From Siniperca chuatsi (lineage: Eukaryota > Chordata > Actinopteri > Centrarchiformes > Sinipercidae): a DNA stretch of 64,000 nucleotides. Shown in pieces: positions 23,920 to 45,344 of the stretch; within the stretch, counting starts at the first letter, position 1; each line of letters opens with the position of its first letter. Made by a program: the position numbers and the translations under genes. The stretch covers positions 8,532,675-8,596,674 of the forward strand of contig NC_058046.1 in assembly GCF_020085105.1 (NCBI RefSeq), in the 5' to 3' direction. The notes under the pieces were generated by a model. It saw only the letters and a program-made list of their open reading frames with translations. It made no database searches and was not told the DNA's origin.

Positions 23920-25440
23920 ATGCGTTATTCCTGAGATTGCCCTCTGGACATTTAAACCAATAGGTCATGTTTGTGCCGAGATATGTGCATGATCACACAG
24001 ACTACAGCAGAAATATAAAGCTAAAAATAACAATTTCACATTTCAGCTTCAATTTGTTGAATTACATAACTGTGCATTAATGCATTAATGAAGTATTAAT
24101 TGAATTATTATTATAGTATGTATAGTTATGTCTATTGCTACACTATGTACATGTAATCTCTTAATATGTAATAGGTGAAATTAAAAGTGTATGTGACCAC
24201 AGAAAAGGAAGTGTATAAAATGTTTTGATACATGCTGTGAGATATGTTTTCTGAATGAATAAGGGAAGGGGGGGTTGATATCATTGGCAGCAGCACAGAG
24301 GAAGATATTTTTACAAAGATCCACTCACATACATATTTGCACAACCACAAACTTTTGATGATGTGGGAGATTTTCAGTGGTCGGGGGGGTTAAACATGCA
24401 GGCGTGTGAGGACGTTAGCTAATCCCAGTGTGAGAAACAACAATTACTTCTTTTCCATTTGGCTCCAGGGAGACTGGAGATTTGCGTGCGGCTTCACTTC
24501 CCATAGTGTTAGTTTTAGTCCAGTGCTGACTGTGCAACAGTAGGATATGTAGAGGTTAAAAAAGAAAATATGAAAGATATCTGTATGTGCAATCTAAAAG
24601 GTTCTATGAAAAGGTCTATCTGCCAAAGGGAGTAGTTTTCCTCATTAACCCGCAACTGCACTCTGGCTGCACTAAGCTAAGTCTTTATTCAAAATATAGT
24701 ACAGTGTCGATTTAGGGATGGACCCTTTCCTGCTCTAAGTGTTCCAATTTTCCAACTTTATCTTTGGAAGATTAAAATACATATGTATTCAATTTAAAAA
24801 AAAATCGTGACCAAAACAACCTCCATCAGGTCCATGTTTGATGTTTGATGTAGTTAACAGTGCCACTTCATTTAATAGTTTATGAAATTAAAAATGTGTT
24901 ACATTTGTTAAAGGGAAATGTAATCTTTTGTTTGCCAGACTCCATACGTGCTTGGCCAAACTACATTACACTGAGGTTTCATAGCAGTACTCTCCTATGA
25001 AAACCAAAATTAGCAGCTGAAAACAGCAAAGTATGAGCAGGAACTGTATGAATTTGTTCCTTGTCAATAGCCTTTATCACAACTGTCAAAACACTTGGGA
25101 GCGCTACCTCACAGTTCAGAATGGCTTTTCCATCCTCTGATTTTCAGTTAACTACTTATACTTAAGGGCTTGTTTTTTCAACAGAATTGACATATACATG
25201 TAGCTGAAATAAATATACCAATAATTACTGCATCAGTTGTCCCTTTGTACCCAAAATTGCTGCATAATTTTACCTGGTAAATACTTAGCCATTTCCAGTA
25301 CTATGTCTTACTGCTACTACTATATTATTGTTTAGGACTTACCAATAATTAAGCTACTGCATAATCACCGTGTAATATGTTGCTGTTGTTCTTCTAATGG
25401 CACCATCTCACTGTAAAATGCTGAACTACTTGTGCTCTGC

Positions 25441-25547
25441 GCATTAAGTATTTTAAGCACTTTACTTTGACATACTGTGTAACTGCAAACTACTGCTCAT
25501 TTGAACAGCAATGAACTTCAGACAAAGTTGTTGTTGTTAGTACCTTG
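25441..25547 (+). repeat. Copy A of a dispersed repeat shared with ppp1cc intron 6
   Basis: From GCATTAAGTATTTTAAGCAC through TTTGACATACTGTGTAACTG to TTGTTAGTACCTTG, this stretch matches 28786-28905 in the same order and orientation with small insertions and substitutions. The two share near-identical blocks such as TTTGACATACT-TGTAACTG and GTTAGTACCTTG. It is an unnamed interspersed element; its full length may reach from about 25190 to 25640. Confidence 0.5.
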
Positions 25548-25724
25548 ACTAATCTTAGATAAATTTCAAATACTTTGCCAATACATTTAGTACAGATACA
25601 GATAATTACCGCATGAATGCGCTAATTATATTAATGCAGTTGTGGTGCTTTAAAATACTGCTGTGCTTGTATTGTTATGACCATTCTTAATTAGGGCCTT
25701 TCATTTATTATATTTGAGGATGTT

Positions 25725-25769
25725 ATATTATATATATATATATCTATATAAATATTTATATATATATAT

Positions 25770-25844
<75 letters not shown>
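25725..25844. repeat. (TA)n microsatellite
   Basis: About 120 bases of nearly pure TA with a few interruptions in the first half (TATCTATATAAATATTTATA, ATCATATA). It lies about 80 bases upstream of the CTCF-like motif and 480 bases upstream of the ppp1cc start codon. Confidence 0.95.
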
Positions 25845-25847
<3 letters not shown>

Positions 25848-25925
25848 TTCTGATGTCTTTGTTTTTACACTGTCAAACTCTTTTTCTAAGCTCTAACTGG
25901 GTTAAAGAGTCTTTCTCCATCCAGT

Positions 25926-25940
25926 ACAGTAGGGGGCAGC
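25926..25940 (+). promoter_or_regulatory. CTCF-like motif upstream of ppp1cc
   Basis: ACAGTAGGGGGCAGC fits the vertebrate CTCF core (CCASYAGRKGGCRSY) at all but the first position. It stands in the presumed ppp1cc promoter or 5' leader, next to the (TA)n run. Binding is inferred only from the motif. Confidence 0.45.
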
Positions 25941-26328
25941 AGCGGAGCAGCTCCCAGCAGCCTCCTTGAAGCAGCTGGTTAGCTGTACAAGGTGCGGCAG
26001 AGAAAAACAGAGACGGGACACCATCACTAGCTATAGGCTAGTGCGGCTGACGTTTATTTTTTTTAGTCCCTGTTTCTTAGCAAAAGCCAACATTGGATGT
26101 AGCTTTTTTTTAAACTGCGATGTCCAAGTAGCTTATTAGATTGTCAAAAGTGTCAACGAGCAGCTAAACAGAAGCAGGGTCACACCAACATCTTTACCCT
26201 CAGCCGGAAAATCAACTAAGCTAACGTTAGGTAGCTAATGCCTGGATAGCTAGCGGGCTAGCTTTCACTAGTGTGTAACGCCAAGACCTAGATTTGACTG
26301 AATCGATTTTATTAACGCCAACGTCGCA

Positions 26329-29418
<3,090 letters not shown>

Positions 29419-29931
29419 GTGGGGGGACAAATGGCCCGGAGTCTCACTCCTCTGTTCTGCTTTTGTCTTCTGCATTTGAAGGATTGGTTATCCTTCATGC
29501 TGCCAATACTGAAAAGATATTCACTCCTACCCGATGAAAGCAAAATATTTTGTTGTTTTGTCCACAGGGGTAAATTGATATGTCACCATGAAAACCTCAG
29601 GTGTTTTGCACTCCATTTTGCAGCTAGTCTTTGCCACATATGACTGTTCAATCAGGAAAAATGTAACAATACGGCTATTTATGCACAGGAATGCCTTGTT
29701 TGAAGCTGTGCACAATTTTTCCAGTTTTTTTTTCATGTCTTATTCATTTGTCATCTTTTTCTCACAGTCAGTAATGGGTATTAATGGCTATAAAACCAAT
29801 GGGGAAAGGTCACAAACACCTGTTTACTTCTGTAAAACTTTATTTACAGTTTATTTACGGTCGGTGTTATAGGATAATGACTTTACACTGCATCTTCACG
29901 TTTTTAAACAAGACTTGTGCTAAATTAAATG

Positions 29932-29973
29932 AATAAAGAAGCACTCTTGTAATGTCTAAATCTTTCTAATAAA
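29932..29973 (+). terminator. ppp1cc: ppp1cc poly(A) signals
   Basis: AATAAA occurs at 29932-29937 and again at 29968-29973, about 520-550 bases after the ppp1cc stop codon. Transcript cleavage is expected shortly after, near 29990. A poly(T) run of about 20 begins at 30020. Confidence 0.7.
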
Positions 29974-29974
29974 C

Positions 29975-30480
29975 TTTGCGTGTTTTAGGGGGAAATTGGT
30001 ATCTGACTGGCTGTCATTAGTTTTTTTTTTTTTTTTTTTGCTTTTGTAAAAATCACAACACAAATTGAAATACAAAATTGTAAATTGCAATGCTTGTTGC
30101 CAATGAACAGTTTATGAACAAAGGGGCTCACTAGCCAACACCCACAAGGGGGAGACAGGATAAAGTGCAAAATCCAGGCCAGCAAAACGGAGGAAGGAGA
30201 CGTAAAATATTGTATATGAAAAGTGCCACAAATCCGTATGAAAAATAATATTTTTATTTACAACATTTCTCGGGAAACTGCTGTTTCCTCTAATAATTTT
30301 TTCCTACATATGGGGACAATTATGCTTAAAATAGCCATTTTAAGTTAATTTGTCCACAAAATCATGTATCTACCCATACAGCCTTTCTACACATAGTTTT
30401 AGCTCCTAAAACACCTTTACGCATACTTTTATTACGTCTAAATAACACAAAAGCGGACAGAAAGTGATATGTCCTTATTA
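29975..30480. other. Intergenic region between ppp1cc and pptc7
   Basis: A tight gap: only about 500 bases separate the ppp1cc poly(A) signals from the pptc7 promoter motifs. It holds the poly(T) run at 30020-30039 and AT-rich sequence without a recognisable gene. Human TCTN1 and HVCN1, which lie between PPP1CC and PPTC7, are absent. Confidence 0.6.
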
Positions 30481-30490
30481 GGAAACGTAA

Positions 30491-30514
30491 ATTGCGTAAC
30501 GATGTCTGACGTCA
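30491..30514 (+). promoter_or_regulatory. bZIP site cluster with a perfect CRE, upstream of pptc7
   Basis: TGACGTCA at 30507-30514 is the full palindromic CREB/ATF element. TTGCGTAA at 30492-30499, eight bases before it, is a C/EBP-ATF hybrid-type half-site pair. They lie about 420 bases upstream of the pptc7 ATG, at the upstream edge of a CpG-rich stretch (30540-31140) that is the likely promoter and 5' leader. Confidence 0.55.
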
Positions 30515-30929
30515 GAGCAGTCACAAGACCTTGCTAGCAGAGCGGTGTGTGAGGCCACGGGGCAGCTCGTCCACATCTTGTGTTATGTAGTGTCTCAAAG
30601 GCAGGACTGGCGCCATGGCCACGGAGAAACAGAGCTCGCGGGTCTCTCGGAGCGGAAGAGGCGACTGTTTTCTGTGAATTGTTTCAGTTTTCACGGCGCA
30701 GGAATAAAGCTCCCCGAGGCTGTACCTATTGCAGTGTTATATCAGCGGAAGGCATTGTGTATGCGTGCGTGGCGGCTGTTGTCGGCGGCGGCAGTGTCTG
30801 GCTTGCTCAGCCGCACATCTCCATCCTCGTTAGCAAGTCAGCAACTCAACATTGTGTGCTTACATCGACGCTAAGCTAGCAGGGCTGCTAGCTTGGCCGG
30901 TTTGTTTGGTGGGAGCTGGTGTGTAGGTG

Positions 30930-33900
30930 ATGTTGTCCGTGCTGTCGTACGGTAGACTGGTTGCCAGAGCTGTCATCGGCGGACTTTCTCAGACAGACAG
31001 CCGCGACTACAGTCTGGTGACAGCGAGCTGCGGCTTCGGCAAGGATTTCCGCAAAGGTATCCTGAAGAAAGGGATGTGCTATGGGGACGACGCGTGCTTC
31101 GTCGCTCGGCACAGATCCGCAGATGTTTTGGGTGAGTGTCTGCTTTGTTTGCTGTAGAAACATTAACCAAGCAATGCGACATCACTCTGTATAACGTTGG
31201 CTATGACGTCAATTAGGAGGTCAAAGGTCACCCCCTTTATCTGAAGGCAGAAATGCCTTATACGAAGGTTGGATTGCACGTGCGACCAAATGTTGCTACT
31301 ATATTATACTGTTCATAAGGCTAATGGAAGTGCCCACAGAGTGATAAGCTCGAGTGCTTTCACATGGGCCTATCCACTGCAAACGTCACATCATCGTACT
31401 TCAGTATTTGTTTTTTGTTCTGTGTTGATTACCCGGACACCCTGCTGCATCTTCTTTATAGGTAGGCTTGAACCTGAACCTCCCCATGGTTCATATTGTG
31501 AGAAGAATTCATTCCTCACACCATCAACATCTCAAACAGAAACAATGCAGGAATTACATTTCATTTTAAACAACCCACAATAGAGGCCTTGAATTCCCGT
31601 ATAAACAACCTGTTATTTAACACCTCTGCAGGACTGTACAGCTCTACTGAAAGTCTGTGTGCTGATGCATACTGAGTCAATCAATACACACAAGGAAATC
31701 AAGACATCCTTTCACCAAGTCGGGTTATTTTTGGAAGGTTTGATTAGTTGCAAAGTTGTGTGTCTGCTTTGAGCAGGCCTGTTTCTCTGTTCTGGCACAA
31801 GCTGAGGAGGCGCAGAGGGCCATCCTTGTATGGTCAGTCCTGGGAGTAACAAGAATAAAGTTTCCTTTCCAGGAAAACCTTGGACCTGACCAACTGCTCC
31901 CATGGGAATAAGTGCTCTTATTAACCCACAACAGAGAATGTTTCTATAGAAAGAGAGATGAAGGAGATTTTTATGCATTTGGGGAATCACAGATTTTATG
32001 TTTTGAAGCCAGGAGCCAAAATATATTCTCAATCCACTGAACTACAATGGATATAAAATAACATCTGGCTATGTTTAATTATTTGAAATAACTCGTAACT
32101 TCTGTAGGTGACCAGAGAGATTTGCTTAACATGATCAGGAATAACTGATACGGTGACAGGTCAAAGATGAACATCTTACAGACGGAGGTTGTTTTATGCA
32201 TTCTGTGACATTTCCTTGACTGTCTTTTTCTGTACTGGATGCCCTTTTTGCATCTTGGTGAAAGTGGTCATTGTTTTTCCTTTATTGTGCGGCTGCATGG
32301 CATTGTTCTTGTTTCTCCCAAGATCCTCACTTGTGGAACAAGTCTGAGGAATGTCAAAAATGATGATTGTTTTTCTGAGCTTGTTTAAATTTTTTATTTT
32401 TTTAAAGTTCCTCGTGGGGTTTAAAAAGTATCTATGCACAGTACAGAACACAAATATTAGTGAAGGAAGAGGGGGTCGTTGAACTATAATTGAGGGGAAA
32501 ATTATTAACCATAATCATTAAATGAACACCTGTCTGTTTGTAGGTGTAGCAGATGGAGTTGGTGGCTGGCGGGACTATGGAGTGGACCCATCGCAGTTTT
32601 CAGGTACACTGATGAAGACCTGTGAGAGGCTGGTGAAGGAAGGACGCTTCGTCCCCAGCAACCCTGTTGGAGTCCTCACGACCAGCTACTACGAGCTGCT
32701 GCAGAACAAAGTGCCACTACTGGGTGAGTAATGCCACTGGAAACACAGCATCTCAGTCGTCATAGAGAGAGTCATGCCCCCCTCCACTTGTTCTAAAGAC
32801 CCGTTAAAGTAGACAGGACCCTGTCAGTGCATTATACAATATTTTTGTGTTTATATTAGGATTTCTGTCCACAACCAGGAAAAGCAACATTATGCTAGAT
32901 GTCGCCTAGATTTCCTACTCAGTGCCTCTGGCCTTGTTTAAAAGCTCACTAGACCTATGCTGTGTATACTGAGGCATACTGTGCTTGCCAATGAAACAGT
33001 ACATTTTCCATGTGGTTTGGATCTGAGTACACTATTTATTTAGGGCTAGGGTGTTTTGTTCCATCTGTTCAGTTTAGTGTGGCTGGATGGAGATATTTGC
33101 ATCATGAGTCAGAGAACAGCTAGATCCCATTTAAAAAGTCCGGGGAATGTCCCACGTCCCGACCTGCCTCATGCAGTTCACTTCCAGAATCCCCTTCCTC
33201 CTTCGCACTGCTACCCGGCAGCAAAGCGTGTACAAACATGTAAGATCTCGGTCTCTGCGAGTCCCGGTATTTTTCCACCCCTTTATCACATGTGCAGCAG
33301 GGGAGACAACACTGGATTGTGCTGTTCCCTCTTCACGGCAGAGGGAATGTTCTTGAGGCCGGCAGTGTGTGTAATTGTACTGCTGGAGAGAAAACAGAGA
33401 AGAAAAGGAGTGAGTCATAGTGTGTAAGGGGTTTTGAATGAGCATATTTTGGTGTGCCAGATGAATCACCAGCAGGGTGTGGCTGCACGCTGTCCGCCTG
33501 CTCCATCAGCTCCACCAGCTCATGTTTCCTCTTCTCCCAGATGGTGGAACTCCAAAAATTCTTAAAACCGCTACGCTGATTGGGGTATGCCATGTTTGTG
33601 TATTCAGGCTAACCTCATTAATCATTCTCCCAAACACAGTTTAGATAGGTAACTTTCCATAAATGTAGAATCATTTCCTTGAGCTTGAAATGGAAAATAA
33701 ATGTATGTGTGTGTCTGTGTATGTCTGCAGGTAGCAGCACGGCCTGCATTGTGGTTTTGGACCGGCAGAGTCACCGGCTGCACACAGCCAACCTGGGAGA
33801 CTCAGGCTTCCTGGTGGTCCGGGGAGGGGAGGTGGTCCACCGCTCAGACGAGCAGCAGCACTACTTCAACACGCCCTTCCAGCTGTCCATCGCTCCCCCG

Positions 33901-35872
33901 GGGGCCGAGGGGGCCGTCCTCAGTGACAGGTGAGACACCCAACAGGCAGTACCTCATACTACATCTGTTTGGGGACAACACATGTGTTTGTACTTCATAA
34001 TTAATGGAGCCGTCAATAGAGAGAAGATCATACGTGTTCTGTACAGCAGATGATATAAAGCCATATGCATCCTGATAACAACACAGATCACGTGCAGACA
34101 TAACAAAGGCGCGTAGCTGTAACACTGCAGAATATTTTGTGCTCCTGTCCCTCACATGAAACAGTGTTTTGTGTATGTAGCGACTGTACTGTGTTGAGCA
34201 GTAGTGCAACAGTGTGTCAGGGGCCACGTGCTGCCGTGTCTCGTTGCTGTGGTGTGCCAAGCAGCAGCACAGTAGACGTCAGTAGAGTGCAGGGCAGGCG
34301 TTGGATGTTTGCCAAGCTTTCCCTCTTACCCGGTCAAAGTCTATGTGGGCTGACGGTCAAACCGAAGAGTCCACAGCCGATCCTGCACCAGCAGGATCAG
34401 CCACCTTTTCACTCGTTCAGTCTTGAACCGGGCAGATTATTTTGAGCCTCTTAAAAGCGCTGAGGCAAGATGAACTATGGATGTCGCCAGTGGTACAGAA
34501 TGAGAGTGTTTATTTTCATTTCTCATAAACAACCTGTAGTCAGTCTCAACCCCCCATCATCACTTTCGGAAGTTACGGATTTAATGTGATGCTTAAAATG
34601 ACACTTTCTTTTTAATTTGTGCATTTTAGTCATTTAGTTGAAGGATTTACTCAGAGTGATTTACACTGAGTGCAAGACAGGCTGTTCCTGGGAGCTTTGG
34701 CTCAGTGTGTCATGATGCAGTCCAGACAGTTTGTCATGAATAACATTCATGACTGGTTAGGGGGTGTGCAGCAGGGTAAGGGCATCTTCCAAGAAGTGAA
34801 CTTGAGATCAATTTTCTTCCTGCCTAATGTATTGGTGGCACCTTTTTAATGGACCTGAGTGTCCTTTCCAAAGCCCTCATGTGATGATGAGCGTGTGATT
34901 CCTTGAATTTATTCTCATCCTGCACATGTGATTACGTTTCTGTAGCCAAGGTGAAATATCAGTTGCAATTGGGAGTCTAGCTTTCATAGCTTTGTCAGTA
35001 CATTTTCCCACCAGATAGAGTAATGTGCTGTAATCAGTGAGTATTCCTCGAGTAGAGGAGAAGCTGGGTTAATCTGTCAGCTCAGACGGAATAGGTTTCC
35101 TGTACGGGGGTGTAAAAGGGAGAGAGAAAAAGCTTAAACAGGATGAATTAATGCGGTCACAACCTTGCTGATGCTAGTGTTAGTTTGTATTTTTAGTTTC
35201 ACTGTGAGACAAAACACACTTTAAATCCCAAATCACTTAAATTACCAAAATGATTGCATGCAGTGTTCTTTGCCTGACTTTACTGTGTCTGCGCCTGCAG
35301 CCCTGACGCGGCAGACAGCTCTTCCTTTGACGTCCAGCTGGGGGACATTATCCTCACCGCCACCGATGGGCTTTTCGACAACATGCCTGACTACATGATC
35401 CTGCAAGAGCTGAAGAAACTCAAGGTAAGTCACACCGAGGACCAAACAGGTTTGTGGTGGAAGTGAAATCAGAAATATGTCTGGAATACAAACGTCATTC
35501 CTGCTTTGTTTTTGTTCCTCAGAACACAAACTATGAGAGCATCCAGCAGACCGCCCGGAGCATCGCAGAGCAGGCCCACGTACTGGCATATGACCCCAAC
35601 TACATGTCGCCTTTTGCACAGTTTGCCTGTGACAACGGACTGAATGTAAGAGGTAAGTGTCTCAATTCAACTTGGACCAAATGGAAACTGAAGCGAATGT
35701 CCTGTTGTTCTTCAAAGCAAATAAGTGGACTATGGCACATGACATGAACATGCAATTTCGCTTAGCCCCATCCTAACAGGACACTGTTTTTTTATGTTTT
35801 TTGTTCTGTCCAGGGGGAAAGCCAGATGACATTACAGTGTTGCTGTCCATAGTGGCAGAATACACCGACTAG
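30930..35872 (+). CDS. pptc7: Mitochondrial protein phosphatase PPTC7 (PP2C family)
   Basis: PPTC7 is a metal-dependent Ser/Thr phosphatase of mitochondria that supports metabolism and coenzyme Q synthesis and limits BNIP3/NIX mitophagy. Six coding exons join in frame: 30930-31131, 32544-32723, 33731-33929, 35301-35424, 35523-35652, 35814-35872. The product is 297 aa; human PPTC7 is 304 and has a glycine run near residue 27 that is missing here. The N-terminus ([20 protein letters not shown]) is basic and amphipathic, as for mitochondrial import. PP2C metal motifs are present: GDDACF (52-57), VADGVGGW (69-76), ANLGDSGF (147-154), ATDGLFDN (214-221) and GGKPDDIT (279-286). The ATG at 30930 was chosen by alignment with the family. 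All introns are GT-AG. Confidence 0.96.
31204..31211 (+). promoter_or_regulatory. Second perfect CRE, in pptc7 intron 1
   Basis: TGACGTCA stands 73 bases after the end of pptc7 exon 1, in the flank of the CpG-rich promoter stretch. With the copy at 30507 it brackets exon 1. Confidence 0.5.
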
Positions 35873-37831
35873 AGTCTATGTGGAACTGCGACAGGGGGGC
35901 CTCTGCAGGTGTTGGACTACTTTGATTCCTGCTGGCCAGGATGAAGGACTGATGTCAGATACTTCCCCCTGCATGCACTGGCTCTACTCTGCCTCAACCC
36001 CCAGCTGACCATCAACCCCTTCTTCCCCCAAAAAACTCCTACATGCCCACTGATGGCGTACATCACAGAGGGGCTGAATAAAGAGGACTAGAGGCCTGAA
36101 ACATCCTCTTGGCCAGGCTGCAGTGTTGGCGTCTTTGCAGTGTTCCAGTGCTCACTGGATAATCCCATTGCCCGGGATAAGCAGTCATTGAGCACGTTAG
36201 AGATGAGGATCCTGTCTGACGAGGATAAGTCGTCTTTCTCTGATAGGTGGTTTGAGACGGTAGGTGTTAGACTGTTAAAGCGGCCCCACGCTGGGCTGCT
36301 GGAAGGGAAAGATACAGTCCATCAGTAGTGTCAAGAAGGGAACTGCACAGGAAATGGCAGCATTAGGGCTCAATAAATGGGCTACCTTGTGCAAGCAGAT
36401 GTTCCTTATGATACAGTGGTAGTTAAACCTTTGTCAAAGGGCCTGGAACCTTGTATGTGGGTGCAGCAAGCATATGTTTGATAGTAGGATATGACCGGTG
36501 TGCTGTTCTAGGATGTTTTTGTTTAAATGCTTGCAAAACATTAGTGTTTTGTGACATTTATACATCTGTGGTTAGTTTCTTGATGGGGTGATCCAATAAG
36601 ATTTGATGAAGAGCGGCAGCTGCCTTTTCCATACCAGTGTAATTCAAGTCCTGCACACATTTTGTTACTTTAGATGGCTGTTGGGATGAGGATTTTATAG
36701 TTCAAAAGCCTCTCCAGATATATATTGTGTCAAACTGATGCCCTCCCTTTAATCTCACAGCTGCTGCTGAAGTCTTGATTGTGATTACATGTGATGTCTA
36801 TGAATATGTGTGTGTGATGAATGCACTCATGTGCTTGTCCATGTGTCTACTGATATGTGTAATTAGTGTCCATGAAATGGATGCGAAGGCTACAGACTTC
36901 TCCATATCCACTGGGCTTAATTGGACCTCGCAGCCTTAAACGCACAAAGCTTAAGAAGCATATCTGATAAAGCTCAAGATAGTGGAAGTTGGTCAGGTGA
37001 CCAAATGTATTTTTGTAACTTCTTTGTTCAGTGGGATTGTTGAATTCTTTGGACTGATGGCAGCATCAGAGTAGCTTTAGAAGCTGTTCTCAATCAGCGT
37101 TTCCTTTTCTTCTCTCTCTCGCCCTCCCGCTGTAGAGCTCCAATAGCACATTCATAAGTCAGGTCACTGCAGGTTTCATGTGAAAAATGCTCATTATGTT
37201 TCCATTACATCACTACAGATTTGCACTCTGCATTTACCACAACTTTTACCCACAGTAAAAAATATTTCTTAGTAAAAATCCGTATTTTGTGTAATGTTAT
37301 GATGTGCCTTGTATCAGGTGTCGTTGATACTGGCAAAACAGCTTTCCCATCATGCCCTGCTGTCTTAACTAGGTCTTTTCACCAACTGTATGTTCAACCT
37401 TTTTTCTCCTGAAATCTGCTTCTCTGCACTCAGTCAGGAGCTTAGGAATAGTGACAAAGCCATCACACGCTTAGAAAATCCTCCCTGTGGATCTTCAGAT
37501 CACTGTTTACAATCTGCACTATCTAATGGACTGTTTCCATACTTAATCTGACAAGTTCACACTGGAAGACTGCAGTGTCAGGTGTCAATTTGAAATGGGG
37601 CTGACGCGCATGGAAGAGTGGATTTAGGCAGTGAATGGTCAAAATGTGAGTTTTAAGTGTTCTAGCACTGAGGACAATCTAAGCAGCCTTAACTATATTG
37701 CAAAGCAATTCTCCCAGTCAGATGGTACTGCTAAGGTTAGCTTTGTGGTTCCTGCTTCCTGACTCATACCTGCCCTGACACCCTTCCCTGTCGTCTCTCA
37801 TCTTCCTCTTCACTTTGTTACAACCAGAGCA

Positions 37832-37965
<134 letters not shown>

Positions 37966-38028
37966 GTGTACAATTCAATGAAGATCCAAGCTCTGTAAAA
38001 ATACATTTTCAAATCTGTACAATATTTA

Positions 38029-38034
38029 AATAAA
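38029..38034 (+). terminator. pptc7: pptc7 distal poly(A) signal
   Basis: AATAAA, followed by TGT-rich sequence (CCTGTTGTGTTTGATGGCTG) that could be the downstream GU element. The converging rad9b transcript ends about 400 bases away. Confidence 0.6.
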
Positions 38035-38435
38035 GAGTATAGTATTTATTATCCTGTTGTGTTTGATGGCTGTGATATGAGCATAAACCTGCAGTTGGGT
38101 TTTAGATCAGAACACTATCTGGCACACTTGAGTATTGAACAATACATTGCAGAGGTGTTTTCTTCACTAGAGCAGGCTGGATGCCTCGAGCCCTGTATTT
38201 TCCCATCAAGACATGATCACATTTAGCTCTGCATCCAGTGTGTTTACCTCACTGAACTGAAAAGATAATGCGTAAGAACGCCTTGTACGATTTGTGTGTG
38301 TACTCCCACATTCCTCTGACATCACGTATACTAAAAGTTACCATCAACAGACAAGTATGGCATCTTCAAGCTGAAATGTTTTCACAGACAAGACCAGAAT
38401 AGTCCTTTTTTTTTTCTCCCTTACATGCTATGACA

Positions 38436-38441
38436 TTTATT
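38436..38441 (-). terminator. rad9b: rad9b poly(A) signal candidate
   Basis: TTTATT on the plus strand reads AATAAA on the minus strand, about 300 bases past the rad9b stop codon. It sets rad9b tail to tail with pptc7. Confidence 0.5.
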
Positions 38442-38737
38442 TCACACACTGAAATTGCCAAACCAAGTTAAATGATATATTCTTTGATAAATAATTATTA
38501 TAAATAGATTATCTTGAATTTCCAACTGTACATTATTGAGAAACGTCACACTTTGAACACAGTTTAAACAAGCAAAGCAACGTTTGAGCTATAACAATAT
38601 GCTTAAAAACGACTTAAAATACAAAGTACATTAAAAATAAATTACTTCAGATCTTATCATTCTGACAACGGTCGAATGTTGTGGCAGCATCACAAAAAGT
38701 CGAGATGAGAAACGTGTAGTGTGTAATAACTCTGTTC

Positions 38738-45223
<6,486 letters not shown>

Positions 45224-45344
45224 ATTTGCTGATGACAGATGAATGTTGGTTCAACTCACGAACTCATCACGGGCAAGCAGCGCGCGCAGCCGATGCTAAC
45301 GAAGAATTCTACAGTATGATACATGCTAATTAGCTTAGCTAGAT
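45224..45344. promoter_or_regulatory. rad9b upstream region
   Basis: A short CpG-containing stretch (GCGCGCGCTGCTTGCCC on the minus strand) precedes the rad9b ATG and is the likely promoter and leader. The 3' end of a LINE begins only about 120 bases upstream of the start codon. Confidence 0.35.

Larger units (their letters stand above)
23920..25924. other. Intergenic region between myl2 and ppp1cc
   Basis: No gene seen. An ATTAAA at 24180-24185 is a possible poly(A) signal for myl2. From about 25190 to 25640 the DNA looks repeat-derived: the piece at 25441-25547 has a diverged second copy at 28786-28905. A (TA)n run occupies 25725-25844. Human CCDC63, which lies between MYL2 and PPP1CC, is absent here. 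Confidence 0.55.

Noticed and set aside
25714-25896. 60-codon frame of Y and I
   Set aside because: Translation of the (TA)n microsatellite.
30545-30879. Two overlapping frames of 99-109 codons before pptc7
   Set aside because: They lie in the CpG-rich promoter and 5' leader of pptc7, where stop codons are rare. No recognised protein.
30927-30929. GTG directly before the pptc7 ATG as start codon
   Set aside because: Family alignment (MLSVLSYGR against human MFSVLSYGR) fixes the start at the ATG, 30930.
31269-32032. Frames of about 104-106 codons in pptc7 intron 1
   Set aside because: No homology recognised and they lie on both strands of an intron whose flanking exons already account for the protein.
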